Shown here piece by piece: positions 41,718 through 55,001 of a stretch of DNA of 64,000 nt (positions within the stretch are counted from its first letter, which is position 1; each line of letters starts with the position of its first letter). Made by a program: the position numbers and the translations under genes. Source of the stretch: Floccularia luteovirens (taxonomy: Eukaryota; Basidiomycota; Agaricomycetes; Agaricales; Squamanitaceae); NCBI GenBank assembly GCA_009739215.1, contig VSJF01000008.1:1364001-1428000 (forward strand), written 5' to 3'. The notes beneath the pieces are model-generated. The model saw only the letters and a list, made by a program, of their open reading frames with translations, did no database searches and had not been told where the DNA came from.

Positions 41718-41943
41718 TGGATGGTGGAAGAGGAAAGAAATGCAGACATGAAGGCCACACAGTGGCAAGGCTCTCAATAAACCCGAACCAGTGGTGGACT
41801 TCTGCGACTGGCGTAGTTACCGTCCCTTTGGTTCATCTTTCTCTTGGCTCCCACGACCCGGGATTTACTGCCGAAATAAAATGTAAAAACATACATTTCC
41901 ACAATTTTATACTGTTCTAATAAATACACAAGTTTCTCTTTAT

Positions 41944-43513
41944 CTAAACTTCTTCACCGCGAGCCTTATGACTTTCCCCATCACTGGACACTACTGTATC
42001 GACCATGATTTGCGCCGCAGGCCATCGTACATTAGCAGTCGTATTCCGAGCAAATGTGTCCCTGCGATCAACAAAATCCCGATTGTTCAACAACGTCATG
42101 AACGAGTTACTATAACTATCCAAAGATATAAATTCACGCCAGCTTCCAAATGTTGAGATTGACTTACAGTTTCCCAAGGATATAGCCACTTTCACGGTTA
42201 CTTTAATAATATGTTAATGGAATGTCAATCAAGTACTCACGGACACAAGAAAAAATTCTTATCCTAAAGTTCCAAAATGTCAAAAAAAAGTTAACAGATA
42301 AAGAATGTAGTCATACAGGGGGCGCGAGTCCGGGAGTCACAATAAAAATGACTTCGAGGAGAGAAACAAAGGCTATTATGACCATTGGTAAATTCAGTCA
42401 TTTCCAAGTTATAACAAGACATACCAGTTACTGCATTTGTTTCAATACATAATCTAACGATCTGCACTAAAATGCTATTTTCCACAAGGCGATATGGAGA
42501 TTCATCCTTTTTCTTCAAAAGCTTTGATATATTTCTTGTATCAAAGCTAGCGGCATAAGGATAGAAAAACATTACTTACCCGGAATGTCAGAATCAATGC
42601 GATCAGTACATCGGCAGTAGCGCTTCCTGTGCCCCAAAGCTGCAGTGAACAGTTACAATGTTTGGCATCAACTTGGAAGGAAAACGCACTATTGCGAAGA
42701 GTTTGCTTTTCCAGTTCCAAACCGAAAAATGTCCGGTTCGTGCACCCTAGCCGATACCTTGTAAGGATACTCGGGTGAAGACCAACTTTATCATGCACCA
42801 CTCACTTCTATTGAAGCACCCATCCCGCCTGCTAGCTGGACAAATGCTGCCTGAGAAACAATGAGCCTGATAAAAATATTATAAAACCAAAACCCACCAG
42901 TATGATAACCGCGCAAGTCTTGTAGCTATGGGTCACACACCATATCCTCCAGCAATATACTCCATGGGACGTAAACGCAATGATAGCACTCATCAGCGGT
43001 GAATCGATATTAGAAAGGTGGATCGTATCAAGCTTGGTGGTATCTCCGAATCCAGACGCAAACCAGTAAAATGCATCTGCAAGTGACATGGCAGTCTGCG
43101 CTGTCTCTAGAGCAAATAAAAAGTGCACTTGTGATGGGCTTATATGACTAACTGATAGTATTAGTCGACAAAGAGACAAATACCGAGTACTTTGATCCAT
43201 GTCTTATCCTTTTTATAACGAACGCAATACATATCTAGGGTAATTGTGGGTCTAACGAGAATGCATATAACACGAAAACCTGCTCACAGTACTGGACAAC
43301 TAATGCGCCATAGAACAACGAGTTGAGGTTGATACCGATTAACTGGTGTAATCAAATCTATACGTCATGTGAAACTAGAACATGGTTCGAGTGACCTACA
43401 GGTGGACCAGCCCTGAACGAGTACTATCAGTGACTGAAGGGCCTAGAAGTGGAGGCGGTGTACTTTACTGCAATATCGCTCGGAATATTAGGTGAGATCT
43501 CCAGAGTTGCCAT
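41944..43513 (-). CDS. DUF6534 integral membrane protein A
   Basis: Fungal seven-helix membrane protein of a family expanded in Agaricomycetes; function unknown. The start at 43513 gives MATLEISPNIPSDIA. TM segments follow: IGINLNSLFYGALVVQYCEQ, LFALETAQTAMSLADAFYWF, MSAIIAFTSHGVYCWRIWCV, CAVIIL. The C-terminal signature of PF20152 is SATADVLIALILTFRLLKKK, LVENSILVQIVRLCIETNAV, TAIIAFVSLLEVIFIVTPGL, then GKLYSNSFMTLLNNRDFVDR. Many short introns, several splitting single TM segments; frames agree after splicing. The closest relative is gene B at 47400-49006. Confidence 0.82.
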
Positions 43514-44879
43514 ATTGCAGAGTTGAGAAGGTCGGTTGGAGAAGTCAAGGTTTAAAACCCTACGGTATAAAAAGCCCTCCGAGTCCTCAACATCACAGAA
43601 ACTGTCGGGCATCTTTGATGCAGAGATGGTATGCTCATCTGTCGTGACAGCTGATCGTTCTTTCTTGATGAGAAAATGGTTATTTTATTCTCATTACCTC
43701 TGCTTGTGAGACTACAGGATATAATCAGAGCCATCGACTCAGTAACTGGATGGTCAGGAAGCAACAGACCTTCTTCATCAAGACAATGGGTTTCTCGTAT
43801 CTGTGGAAATAGAGTATTAGTATGTCGTGTGGATGGAGCACCCAGAGCTTTTTACGGGGATTACCTAATTTCTACTCATCATATGTTTCATTGTTTTACG
43901 AGCGCCGAAACGACAAAGAACTAATTTCTTCTTCTATAAGCGAGTCAGATAATTATAAATACAAATAAATCATGGAACCCCTTATCTAACTCCCACAGGA
44001 CCCGGGGCTGCCATATTCAGTTGGAAGAGCCAATGGTCTTTTTTATCAGTTTATATCAGCAGGACGGTTCGGTAGTACCATAAAGTCATTCCGAGTTGAC
44101 GTTCGAAAGGCCTAGGTAGCACAGACTATAAGTTTTTTTCAATCATGACATGACACCGCCATTTCGGCAGGATGTTATCCATGTACAGCGTTAAGCAGGA
44201 TCAGACCTTGCATTCCCGATACCAGTTGTATGATCCAACCTGCCAGGACCTTACTCCGGAGAACCAAACGGAGATTTCACTTCGCCTTCAAAATTATACT
44301 CCCACACATGAGCGCTCTTTGTGTGATAGAACTAGTCTATACGGGTTTTTCGGTGTTGAGTTTTTAGCAACGGCCCTCGACGTGTTATTCATGCATTTCA
44401 TTACCTAGTGTTGCAAAGTTTTTAGTAGAGGAAATCTAACCGAGCTTGAACCACTAGTTTGTGACTTGCAGAATAACTGGTAGAGAATCTGATAAGAAAT
44501 TCGTAGGTTGGTGCAATGAAGCTAGTGTAAGAAGAGAAGAATTTACCAACTAGTTCTCCAACTACATTCCCACAGGAAGTGGTAGTTTATTCCTGGCAAA
44601 ATTATAGATGACATGTTAGCAATTGGTATATCCATACTTATCTCACCACCATGTAATTCGGACTATCAAAACCGAAGTATTTTAAATATAAAATTTAAAT
44701 CTAGAACTTGCTTTGCAATAGCCGCTGTGTCAATTTTGAATTCCCATACTAGTACTAATGCAAAAGCGATGCAACTATTCATTTATATACCAGAAACGAT
44801 TGATGTAAATATTTTTCCACGTTGAAATCTCATATCCCAGACAGATACTACAAACTCATCACATCATATGGGGTGTGGT
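43514..44879. other. Spacer within duplication unit 1
   Basis: Contains the promoter of DUF6534 A and sequence homologous to 49007-49700. No gene recognised; the open frame 44172-44408 has no domain. Confidence 0.45.
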
Positions 44880-45370
44880 TAGCTGCTATTTTATTACTTT
44901 TAGAGAGGAGCCATATGGTGTCAAATCACTGTCACCATCTTGATCAGTGGGTAGTAAACTTAAATCAGGAGCATTGGTTACACTGAGTGGCATTTTGGAT
45001 CAAGGTTGACAGTCCCTTTCTGGTCTCGATTAAGAAAATATCTGTTAAAGAGCACAGCCATGAATGAGTTGCTGTAACTTGTCCAAATCGTCATTTCGTT
45101 CGAATATCCCTCTCGATAATCTATACATGCAATTCTTACTATGAAATAGCTTCTATAGCAAGATGTCAGCGATGTGTTTCAGACAGTGATAGATTATTGG
45201 ATAACCTACAGGCATAAATATAGACCAGTTCTTTGTTTTATGTGTCAGTAAAGAAGCAACATAAGCATTATGAAGTTAACACACAGCTGACCGCAAACAT
45301 AAGAAGTATAACGAACCTGACTTGAATAGTGGACTACAATTGCTTCAATTTGTATAAATTATCAGTGATC
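44880..45370 (-). pseudogene. DUF6534 3' fragment (copy of gene C)
   Basis: Nucleotide-level homologue of the 3' exons of gene C (49769-50230), including the CTGTAACTTGTCCAAATCG segment and the exon coding the last TM helix. The 5' three quarters are missing, and the copy ends abruptly where the F-box fragment starts. Without a start or the upstream helices it cannot make the protein. Confidence 0.72.
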
Positions 45371-45469
45371 TACTCTTCAAAATTCACATGGGCATAATGT
45401 GGTCCTTACTAAGTTGTTCTCGGTTCAGATTGATTCAACAGTTTTAAAAGCAAGTGTCAAAGCTCTCTA

Positions 45470-46085
45470 TTTTGAGGACAAAGAGCCATGTGTACAAAAT
45501 AGCAGGATATACAGTGGAGTTCGTTCTTGGATTTCAGTTTGTCCTCCTATTGCGAAGCAGGTTCGCTGGGAAAGAAAAATTAAAAATGAATCTACACAAC
45601 CTACAGAACACAAGTTGTAAGCACTGACAGAAAATCAATACAAGTAAACCATCACGTACTATTCTTTTCTCTATACACATACTGTTGAACTTTGATATCG
45701 GCTGAATCTAACTTTACCAAGGCTTTGAAGTCTTTGGCAAAGACATGAGAATGATTGACACATTGCTTAGATGTACTGTACCTTGTTCAACCTGTGCCTA
45801 CCACTCTTTCCCCACAACGCTTTCGAGCACTACCTCGAACCAACAATGCTCGCGCTACATTCGACCTTGGAAGATTCGGCGTTTTCAAGTAGACTTCTAG
45901 GTAGTTTTAAATTCTTAGATCATATCTGTGCAAGGTGAGATCTGCGTCCTAGAAATTGGACGCCAAGGGATCCCCACTGCCTGACCCCTTCCAGAGTCAC
46001 CGATGTGTCAAGCAAGAACTTCCAGTGATTATATTATGCCAAAGATGGTTGATGTCACTAATATCGTTGTAGTTGTTTGAAGTGA
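45470..46085 (-). pseudogene. F-box gene 5' fragment (TPR-like exons and start of F-box)
   Basis: Matches 41090-41717 at roughly 80%. Recognisable shared stretches are CAAAGTCTTTGGCAAAGACATGAGA-type exon ends and the CATTGCTTAGATGTAC intron. The reading frame is broken in several places and the region equivalent to the start codon no longer encodes MATT. No F-box helices beyond the first or LRRs follow; instead it abuts the DUF6534 fragment. Confidence 0.7.
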
Positions 46086-46274
46086 TCATTAGATGGTGGA
46101 AGAGAAAGAAATGCCGTCACGAACGCCACACAGTGGCAAAGCTCTTGATGAACCTGAATCAGCGGCGAACTTCTTCGACTTTGCATGGTTATCATCCTTC
46201 TGGTTCATCTTCCTCTTGGCTCGGGAATTATTGCCGAAATAAGAATCGTTACAGCTGTTTCCAGTAGAGTTGAC

Positions 46275-47399
46275 CAAGGCGCCATTTTAGGCACCACATC
46301 AAATTTCCACAAGTAGTTTTATGTCGTATCTTAATGAAAACATATCTGCTCTCTATTTTTGTGTATCTGGAATCTAGGGAGTATTATACAGGTGCGTAAA
46401 GAAAAAATGGTGTGATTTGATCGGGTAAAAAAAAACACAGTGGGCTTGTTGATAAAACATGTGTTTTCGCCAATAGCCTAAATGATAAATGAGTTCTCCT
46501 ACTTCGTAACAATCCGTGGGGACTCGGTAAGATATTTCGACCCAAGTCAGAATGACCTCGGTGTTACGAGTATTCAATTAGTAAACTCACATGAATGAAT
46601 TGTTGTAATTGTTTCTAACGACTGTAAAAGGAAACGTTACTGTTATACTAGTAGAGCATTTTTTATTGTGTCTTCCATTCTTTTCTTTTCCACTGTCATA
46701 AAGTTGTCCACTTATACGATCAGTAGAAATTCTCTGATGTATCCTAAGATAAGAAATTTAAGTAAAATATGCGAATGTTTCAGTTTCTGGAAAGGGATAT
46801 GACGGACTCGAAGCAATCGTTGTAATTATTATAATGGTTTCAATTTGACTCGACAACGGATGCCAATTATAATTTTTAACACTTCGATCCGAAGTTCATC
46901 TGTGAAATCTTGTTCATATACTGAAGAGATTGGTGAGTGAAACTTCAATGAATTAAGTACTTCTGTAATAAGTCGATTCTGCAAGTTGACTCTGACGAAA
47001 ACATATTATTTCTTCATCACTTCGAACTTATCAGAGAAAATCAAGAGAAAATGACATATGCATGTGTAACGACAAAAATCTGACAATATATTCGTATCTA
47101 ACAATTGATGTAAACCACAGCGCAGTCGCTAAAGAACAATTATACGGTGGCTTCGGACGCTGAGCGCAGTTGTGGCCCAGCCAATCAAAATGCTTAGTTG
47201 AGAATACTAGGACGTTACGAACATGACAATATATACATATACCGGCATAGGAATTAGGAGAAGATGAAGAACAGAAGGAGAAGGGTCGCATTGCTTGCAA
47301 CGTCAATGTCTAGTGGACAAGACTGCATGGCTTCTACAGAAAAGTGGGGAAACTACTAAAAGTAGCGTGAATAAATACATAAGTTTCTTTATTTTCTCT
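46275..47399. other. Extra 1.1 kb in unit 2 with a DUF6534 relic
   Basis: Absent from unit 1. A stretch at about 46440-46625 on the minus strand still shows NNSFM and LNTRNTEVILTW, resembling the DUF6534 C-terminal end, but with stops between. The rest (46630-47380) has no recognised feature. Confidence 0.5.
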
Positions 47400-49006
47400 T
47401 CAAACTCCCTCGCTTCGAGCCTTTTCACTGTCTCCATCATTAGAAACAACTGTATCCACCACGATTGGCGCTGCAGGCCACCGAACATTAGTAGTTGTAT
47501 TCTGAGCAAAAACGTCCCGGCGATCAACAAAGTCCCGGTTGTTCAACATTGTCATAAACGAATTGCTATAACTATCAAAAGATATTAATTCATGCCTCTT
47601 CCATAGGTTGAGGTTGACTTACAGTTTCCCAAGGATATAACCACTTTCGGGGTCATGTTAATAAAATTGTTGACACATTTTAGTCTTGACGAGTACTCAC
47701 GGACACAAGAAAAAATTCCCATGCTAAAGTTCCAGGTATGTCAAAAAAGAGATTCATTATAGATAAAGGATGTAAACATACAGGAGGCATGAACCTGGGA
47801 GTCGCAATAAGAATGACTTCGATGATAGCGACAAAAGCTATTGTAACCAGTTTTAGATTCAGTTATTATTAGGTTATGAGAAGACGTACCAGTCACTGAG
47901 TTTGTTTCAACACATAACCTGACGATTCTCACTAAAAAGCCATTTTCCACAAGGCGATATGGAGATTCATCCTTTTTCTTTAGAAGCTTCGGTACATTTC
48001 TTATATCAATCGCTAGCAGAAGAAGGGTAGGAAAGCACTACTTACCCGGATCGTCAACACTAGTGCAATAACCATATCGGCGGTAGCGCTTCCGATACCC
48101 CAAAACTATAGTGAACCATTATGATTTTGGTTTTACATTAGAAAGAAAACGCACTGTTGTGAAGAGTTTCATTTTCCAGGTCCAAGCCGTCAATAGTTGG
48201 ATTTGCAAGCCCTGGCCAATCCCATTTAAGTATGATCTTGTGAAGACTAACTTTATCATGCCCTACTTACAATTATTGAAGCACCGATCCCGCCCGTTAG
48301 CTGGACAAATGTCGCCTGAGAAAAAAATTAACCTGAGAGTAACATTATAGACGAAACCAGTATAAACAAAACCCACCAGTATGATAGCTGTACAGGTTTT
48401 CCAACAATGAGTTAAACACCATATCCGCCAGCAATACACTCCATGTGACGTAAATGCAATGATCGAACTCATCAGGGGTGAGTCGATATGAAAAAAATGA
48501 AACGAAGCAAGCTTGTCGACATGTCCGAATCCACACGCAAACCAGTAGAACGCATCTGCAAGTGACATGGCAGTCTGCGCTGACTCTAGAGCAAATAGAA
48601 AGTGCACTTGTGATATGTTTGTATGACTAACTGACAGTATTAGTCGACAAAGAGATAAATACCGAGTATTTTGATCCATGGTTTATCATCTTTATAACGA
48701 ATGCAATACATATCTGGGTAATTGTGACTCTAATGAGAATATATATGACAAAAGAGGAACCAAAGGTCTCACAGTACTGAACAACCAGCGCGCCATAGAA
48801 AAATAAGTTCAGGTTAATGCCGATTAACTGGTATATTCAAAATCTATATGTCATGTGAGACTAAAAAATGGTTCAAGCGACTTACGGGTGGACCAGCCCT
48901 GGACGAGGAGTACTATTATAAGTGAGTTGAAGGGAGCAGAACTGGAGTTTGCGTACCATGCTGCTATATCACTGGAAATAATAGCTGAGCCCTCCAGAAT
49001 TGCCAT
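47400..49006 (-). CDS. DUF6534 integral membrane protein B
   Basis: Paralogue of gene A. Start 49006 (MAILEGSAIISSDIA). Blocks: LFALESAQTAMSLADAFYWF, MSSIIAFTSHGVYCWRIWCL, LTGGIGASI, GSATADMVIALVLTIRLLKK, LVENGFLVRIVRLCVETNSV, VAIIEVILIATPRFMPP, then DSYSNSFMTMLNNRDFVDRR and a tail ending ARSEGV at 47400. The intron layout equals that of gene A. No obvious disabling change; function unknown. Confidence 0.8.
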
Positions 49007-49768
49007 ATTGCTGACTTGAGAGCTTCAAGAGAAGGTCAGTTGGTGAAAGTCAAGTCTGAAATCGTTACATATAAAAGCCTCAACAACTTCCCAACAAACC
49101 AGGACTTCTAATGCAGAGATAGTATATGTGTACACAACATCGCAGTTGCTTAATGATTCCTGCTTAATGTGAAACTCTAAGATGTTATTCTTATCATCTC
49201 TGTTTCTAAAATTATTGTTTGTTACAGAGTCATCGACTCAGGACATAGAAATAATGAACCGTCATCATTAATCCTGTACTGAGCTTCGAATCTGCAAATA
49301 TAAACTATCAGTGTGTCGTGTAGATGAAGTACCCAAAACTTTCCACGGTGAGTTACCTGATCTCAACCCATCAACTGCCAGTGCACGATCACTCACAGAT
49401 CTTTGCCTAATTTCCGCATTGTCATTATTGCCAGGCCCAACACCTTTTGATCATGTGACATGAATGGCTTTTCTGAATATCACTTCAAGGTCAAAGTTCA
49501 CCTTGGGAACATAGACAACTTCAATCATGCCGGTAGTGTGCAGCAGATGTTTGCTATATATAACAGTTAAGTAAGATCAGATCCTTCATTGCCGAAACAA
49601 GTTCTATTTGTGAGAATCAACTAGAGAAGATTGACAATGCAAAAGCTACAACACATATTCAACTTAGTATATCAGAAAAGATCGATATAGATACTTATTC
49701 ACTTTGAAATGTTATATCACAAACAGATACTACGAACCCATCACATCATATGGAGTGCAATAATTTTA

Positions 49769-51543
49769 CTATCCTATTGGAGAGGAGCCACACGGCCTTA
49801 AATCATTCTCGGGTAAACTTAAATCAGGAGCATCGTTTACAGCGGGCCGAATTTTAGGCTCAAGTTGAGTGGTCCCGCTCTGGTCCTGATTGATAAAATA
49901 TCGGTTAATGAGCACGGTCATGAATGAATTGCTGTAACTGTCCAAATCGTCATTTCATCTGATCCGCCTTAATAATATAGACCTACAGTTTCCCTATGAA
50001 ATAGCTTCTATAGCAAGAAGTTGGCAATGTGGTTCAGTCACTGGAACAGATTAGATACTCACGGGCACAAATATAAACCGGTTCTCTATTGTAGGTGTCA
50101 GTAAAATAGCAGCATAGAAGAATGAAAGCAACACACGGGTACCGCAAATATGGGAAGTGTGAGGAATATGACTTGAATTGTGGACACTATTGCTTTAATT
50201 TTGTATAAATTATTAGGTATCCTCCTCTTTTAATCTATATGGACGTACTTGTAGCTGCGTTTGTCGTCACAGATACCCTAACTATCTGTGCCAAAATGTG
50301 GGCCCTATTAGTTCTCGAGTCGGATTGGTTCACCAGCTTCAGATTAAGAATCAGACCCCTGCCACAGATTTCTTTGTTGGCCTACCAAAAATATCATCAT
50401 AATTGAAATGATTGTATCAGCTATGGCACTGCCAAAACACCAAAGCTGTAATACGGTGAGAGGATGTAGCGTCTCAATTTCAGTTACAACCTACCAATGC
50501 AAGGACTTCACAACTTAAGCTCCATTGATTCAGTCCCCGCATTCCCTGCTTCTAAACAAGCAGGTGTAAGAGGAACCTTCTTGTAATGATTATTCTCAAT
50601 GCCTACAGTTATCCCGACACCAAGCCCTCCTACTAGTTGTGATAATGCTGCCTAAAACAGGGGTATTGAACACAACAGTATACCATGGGATCAGGAAAGA
50701 AACATACCACTGCGATTGCTGAACAACAAACACTACTTTTGGTGATGCACCATATTCTCCACAAGTAAGCTCCGTGAGCAATAAATGCAATGATCGCATT
50801 TATGATCAAAGCGTCGATGTTGAAGAGGAGGGAATTAGTCGTCCAATTTTTATCCCCGAATCCCAGTACCAACCAATGAAATACGTCGTACATTGACATA
50901 ATAGTCTGTACAGTTTCTAGAATAAATAGTAAATGAACTTTCCACTACCATATTAGCTCTGTGAAGTTTAATCAACAAAGAAGGGAACACTTTTACCGAG
51001 TATCTTGATCCATGACTTATCAGCCTGGAATCGTGTGCAATATATGTCTAAATAATATTTAGCGAAAGTGAATGGATACTATTAAGCATGTAAGACTTCA
51101 CAGTATTGGACAATAAGTGCCCCATAGAGCAAAAAATTGAGATTGACACCGATCATCTATGAAATTTGTGAAGGATTATTGTTGCAATCTTGCTGGATAC
51201 CTCTTACAATCGGGCCCGCTCTGGTATAAATCATGTCTTGAATCAATCAGGATACAGCAAGGATGTCGAACTCACATCAACACTGGGTCAGGCGGAAGTA
51301 TGGGTTGGGAATTAAAGAAAGGCATAATTGTTGAGTTATCAGGTTTGAAGGCGCCGAACTATCGTTGTGAGGTTGAAATGCTGAGATATAAACAAGATGT
51401 GAGTTGTTATATAACTTGTGTAGAAGCGCAGCACATCTTTTGTCAAGAGCGATAAACAGATCCGTTTGAATCCGGATGATGGTCGTCATAAGATATTGAC
51501 ATAACATCTCAGTGCCAATCCGCGGCAGATCCGTGGCGGGCAC
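49769..51543 (-). CDS. DUF6534 integral membrane protein C
   Basis: More divergent member of the same family. A likely start at 51543 reads MPATDLPRIGTEM; exons with GPI and MIGVNLNFLLYGALIVQYCE follow. Then TIMSMYDVFHWLVLGFGDKN, IINAIIAFIAHGAYLWRIWC, AALSQLVGGLGVGITVG, GSAIADTIISIMMIFL, HILAQIVRVSVTTNAAT, IVSTIQVIFLTLPIFAVP, an intron with a TACTGAC branch site, RTGLYLCP, and an NSFMTVLINRYFINQ-type end. The tail DAPDLSLPENDLRPCGSSPI stops at 49769. A seeming frame break near 50150 disappears once the intron shared with gene A is applied. First-exon boundaries are uncertain. Confidence 0.75.
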
Positions 51544-52549
51544 TAACTAAAATTGGTGAGTGTAGCCTTTACTCGAAGGCGTTGGAGGCTTATTAGAGAT
51601 ACTACTTACTGTTACCAGTTTAACATATATACTGTTCAATGGGACACGTGACACGAGGATATCCTCGTTGCAGAATGAACTTGATCGTTGACCGTTGCAA
51701 TGACGGTAGCCATTGCCCAACACTTGTCAAGCATAGCCAAGTATAGCTATGGCGCTTCAATCGTAGTCTTTAAACTTAAAGACTCCGGTGTCCGAGTCAT
51801 TCAAATGAACACTTCCCCTTAACTTTCCCTTCAAGAAACTATTATCAGACCTCATAATAAAATTTCAAGTATCATCGAAAATGCTCTAAACTTGAGCCAG
51901 ATTGATGCTTTGGAAGCGAGCTTCACGGTAACATAAGTAATACTCCGTCTATGTATGGTCATGGAATTATCACATGGACCGGCCCGAAACCTGTTATCAG
52001 GAAAACATACACCACAAACGCAAATTTGCGGGTCCTTATCGCTTGAGCGTATGCGACGACCACTACCGGGTGTTGACAAACCTTCTATTATATTTCATCC
52101 GTCCCGTCCCCCCAAGAAGCCATTTTGGGCCTCGGACGTGGAACTCCGTTTTATTCAAATCAGTAAAGGCTCAACCAATCCAAACATTCCGGATACAGTC
52201 AGGGAGCCAGGAGCACGATACCGTACTGGCTGTGGCATATCGCACGTACTTCCTGGGACTATCATATGACCTACACCCCCCCCATCTTCTACTGTCAATA
52301 CATATAACATATAACGCTAATAATGGAGCTAGCGAGGCGTTGGAGACGTCTCTCCATTCGGTCGATGTCTTATCAAAATGTACTCCCTAAACTCACGCAC
52401 ACGCGATCAAAGAACCACTGGTATCAGTGGCGCCTACCAATCTCCACCTGGAGTGAGCGCATGCATATATTCATGTTATCTTGCCATTGGTTTGCTTAAA
52501 GCTTCGGCTTACAGCTACTTCGGATAACTACCAACTCATACCTCCCACT
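51544..52549. other. Divergent intergenic region
   Basis: About 1 kb between DUF6534 C and the Dal5-like transporter; no gene recognised. Open frames at 51955-52390 overlap on both strands and lack domains. Confidence 0.4.
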
Positions 52550-55001
52550 ATGGGTTCCTCCACAGACGACAGTGGTACCTCGGACGAGAAAAAGGAAATT
52601 ACTAAATATGAGCATCACGTATCAGTTTCGACAAAACAACTTGATACAGCTGCAGAGGTTGCGGCTGGTGCGGAAGGACCGCTTGATCCTGCCGAGTCAC
52701 TGCGAGTCAGGTGAGTTGTTTAGTTGAATATTCCGTGGACAGCGTATACAAGTCTTATCAGGCGGAAAATTGACTTTCATATAATCCCACTGATGTGTAG
52801 TGCGTAATTCTTTGTTAGCTCTCTTTTGCTCTGATGCTGATAGTTCTATGAAGCTCTTTACTGGTCAGTTGCCTGATTTACATGGCAACTTGATATAACT
52901 ATTTAATAGGATACAGTATATGGATAAGACTACTCTTGGAAGCTCTGCAATTTTAGGGATTAGGTGTGTTTTTTCACCTGTTACTCAATACATCCACTAA
53001 CAAAAGTATCTACGCTTCTAGAGAAGCAACGCATTTAACAACTAACCAGTATGGTCTTATTTGCTTCTCCACCTTGGTATCATCTCACCGGGTCTACACA
53101 ATATCAGATATAACTGGTAAGTCTGTATTCGGCTTGCTTTATCGCATTGTCTAAGTGATGTATTCTTCAAGGCTAGGCACTATATTCTACTTGAGCTACC
53201 TTTTGTTCGAGTTTCCTCAAAACCTATGCTTGCAAAGATTTCCTGTTGGAAAATGGATGAGGTGAGGCATGATGTGCATTACCTCTATAGAAAGAATAAC
53301 CAAAACACCTGCACGTCTAGCATTAACATATTTGTATGGGCCGTGGCTCTTTCCTCGCATGCAGCTTGCAAGAATTTCGCGGGTCTATTCGTTGTGCGGC
53401 TTATTTTGGGGATGTGTGAAGGGTCCATCACAGCAGGATTCATGATCGTCAGTTCCATGTTCTATACGCGTACGGAGCAAACGCTTCAGGGTGGGATATT
53501 GGTGTACGTTTGCTGCCTATTAGTAGAAGATATGATACTAATTTATGATCTAATAGTTCTTATGAATGGCACTGGTATGTTTAACCAGTAATCAGTGAAC
53601 TGATAATTCAAGTTAGCATCGCTGAACAGCCCAAATTATTTCTGGATTCATCAGTTTCGGAACGTTACATATTCACACTTCAACATTGGAACCTTGGCAA
53701 TGGTCAGACATTACAGACATCCATTTATTACCAGCACTTATAATTTTGATCCAGGCTCATGATTATCACTGGCGTTCTGACATTGCTTACATCCTTAGCC
53801 TTCTGGTTAGTCAATAGCAAACATATTAACTTCTTCAACCTCATTTTTCTACACTCTAGGTTCTTATTTCCGGATTCCCCTACCAATGCCTGGTTCCTTA
53901 CTCCAGCAGAACGCGCAATAGCTGTTCGTCGCATCAAGGTGAGGGCTTTTTGGATATTAGTCAAGTGGAGAGTTATATATAGCATCATGACAGTCAAATC
54001 AAACCGGTGTTGAAAACAAACATTTCAAGAAAGAACAGTAAGCGTAAGACATAAAGAAGTTCTGACCCCTGCCAATCCTCGCGCTTAGGATGATAGAGGC
54101 TCTCTTGGACCCTAAGACGTGGTTATTTGCACTCTTTTCGGCCCTTGATAATGTGCCAAATTCTCTCACCAACCAACGTCAAATCATCGTTGCCTCATTC
54201 GGGTTCTCAAACCTACAGACAACACTTCTTGGATGTGTTGATGGCGTTATTGAAATTATAACAATCTGGACTGGTGTTACCTTGGCTGCACGAATTCCAA
54301 ATAGTCGTGCATATGTCTCTACTATCTATATGATACCAAACCTGCTCGGAACAATTTTAATCAATGTACTACCTTGGGAAGATAAAGTTGGACTCCTTTT
54401 TGGACAGTGGTTGACAGGTATTTACATTAACTCCTGACGACGGGGTTGCAATTGACTGTTTTCTCTAATGACGTGTGATTTTAGGTGTTGGTACGACAGG
54501 ATTTGTATTGTCCCTATCATGGCTATCAAGTGTGACAGCGGGACATACGAAACGCGTTACTGTAAATGCCATCATGCTATCCGCATATTGTATCGGGAAC
54601 GCTGCAGGTCCGTTTATGTGGCAAGCTAAATACAAACCTCGGTATGTCTGAGAAAATCTCGACCTTCTATATACTCAAACTGGCCCATCTCTTAGAAACC
54701 ATATACCATGGATCATAATCGGGATATGCTACCTAACGTGTATGGCGATCGTACTAATGATTCGTTACTTCCTTTCCACGGAAAACAAACGACGGGACAG
54801 TGAACCCCCGGATGAAACATATGACGATGTATATATCGAGAAAATTGGTGAATCAGGATCAATAGAGACTGTCAGAGTGGATAAGGTTTGTCGCGTTCCC
54901 CCACGACTGTACTATGAATTTGAGTTGGACACTGATTTTTTGGTTAGGAATTCATGGATCTGACTGACATTCAGAACAGAGATTTCAGATATGTCTTATG
55001 A
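52550..55001 (+). CDS. Dal5-type (allantoate/anion:cation symporter) MFS transporter
   Basis: Plasma-membrane permease of the ACS family, which takes up organic anions and vitamins such as allantoate or nicotinate; substrate not predictable. A charged N-terminus is followed by RRKIDFHIIPLMC, TLYWIQYMDKTTLGSSAILG, FYLSYLLFEFPQNLCLQRFP, VGKWM, FVWAVALSSHAACKNFAGLF, VVRLILGMCEGSITAGFMIV, FYTRTEQ, then LMNGTAQIISGFISFGTL, LFPDSPTNAWFLTPAERAIA and the second six helices. It ends EFMDLTDIQNRDFRYVL, the classic family C-terminus, at 55001. Around 53484-53489 the frame TRTEQTL does not run into the conserved RVGYW unless one base is skipped. A weak GTGGGA donor would keep frame but remove that motif. 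About eleven short introns. Confidence 0.83.

Larger units (their letters stand above)
41085..45370. repeat. Segmental tandem duplication, unit 1
   Basis: Homologous to 45460-50230 in the same order and orientation: 5' half of the F-box gene, its upstream region, a DUF6534 gene, a spacer, and the 3' part of a second DUF6534 gene. By eye, similarity is roughly 75-85% and continues through non-coding parts, for example 41710-41890 against 46085-46250 and 43600-43870 against 49090-49340. Confidence 0.75.
45460..50230. repeat. Segmental tandem duplication, unit 2
   Basis: Second copy of 41085-45370. Differences: its F-box part is only a degenerate 5' fragment, about 1.1 kb of extra sequence (46275-47380) separates that from the DUF6534 gene, and its second DUF6534 gene (C) is whole and extends beyond the homologous part to 51543. 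Confidence 0.75.

Noticed and set aside
50090..50200. Apparent frame shift in DUF6534 gene C
   Set aside because: An intron with GTGTGT donor, TACTGAC branch site and AATAG acceptor, at the same place as in gene A, restores the frame.
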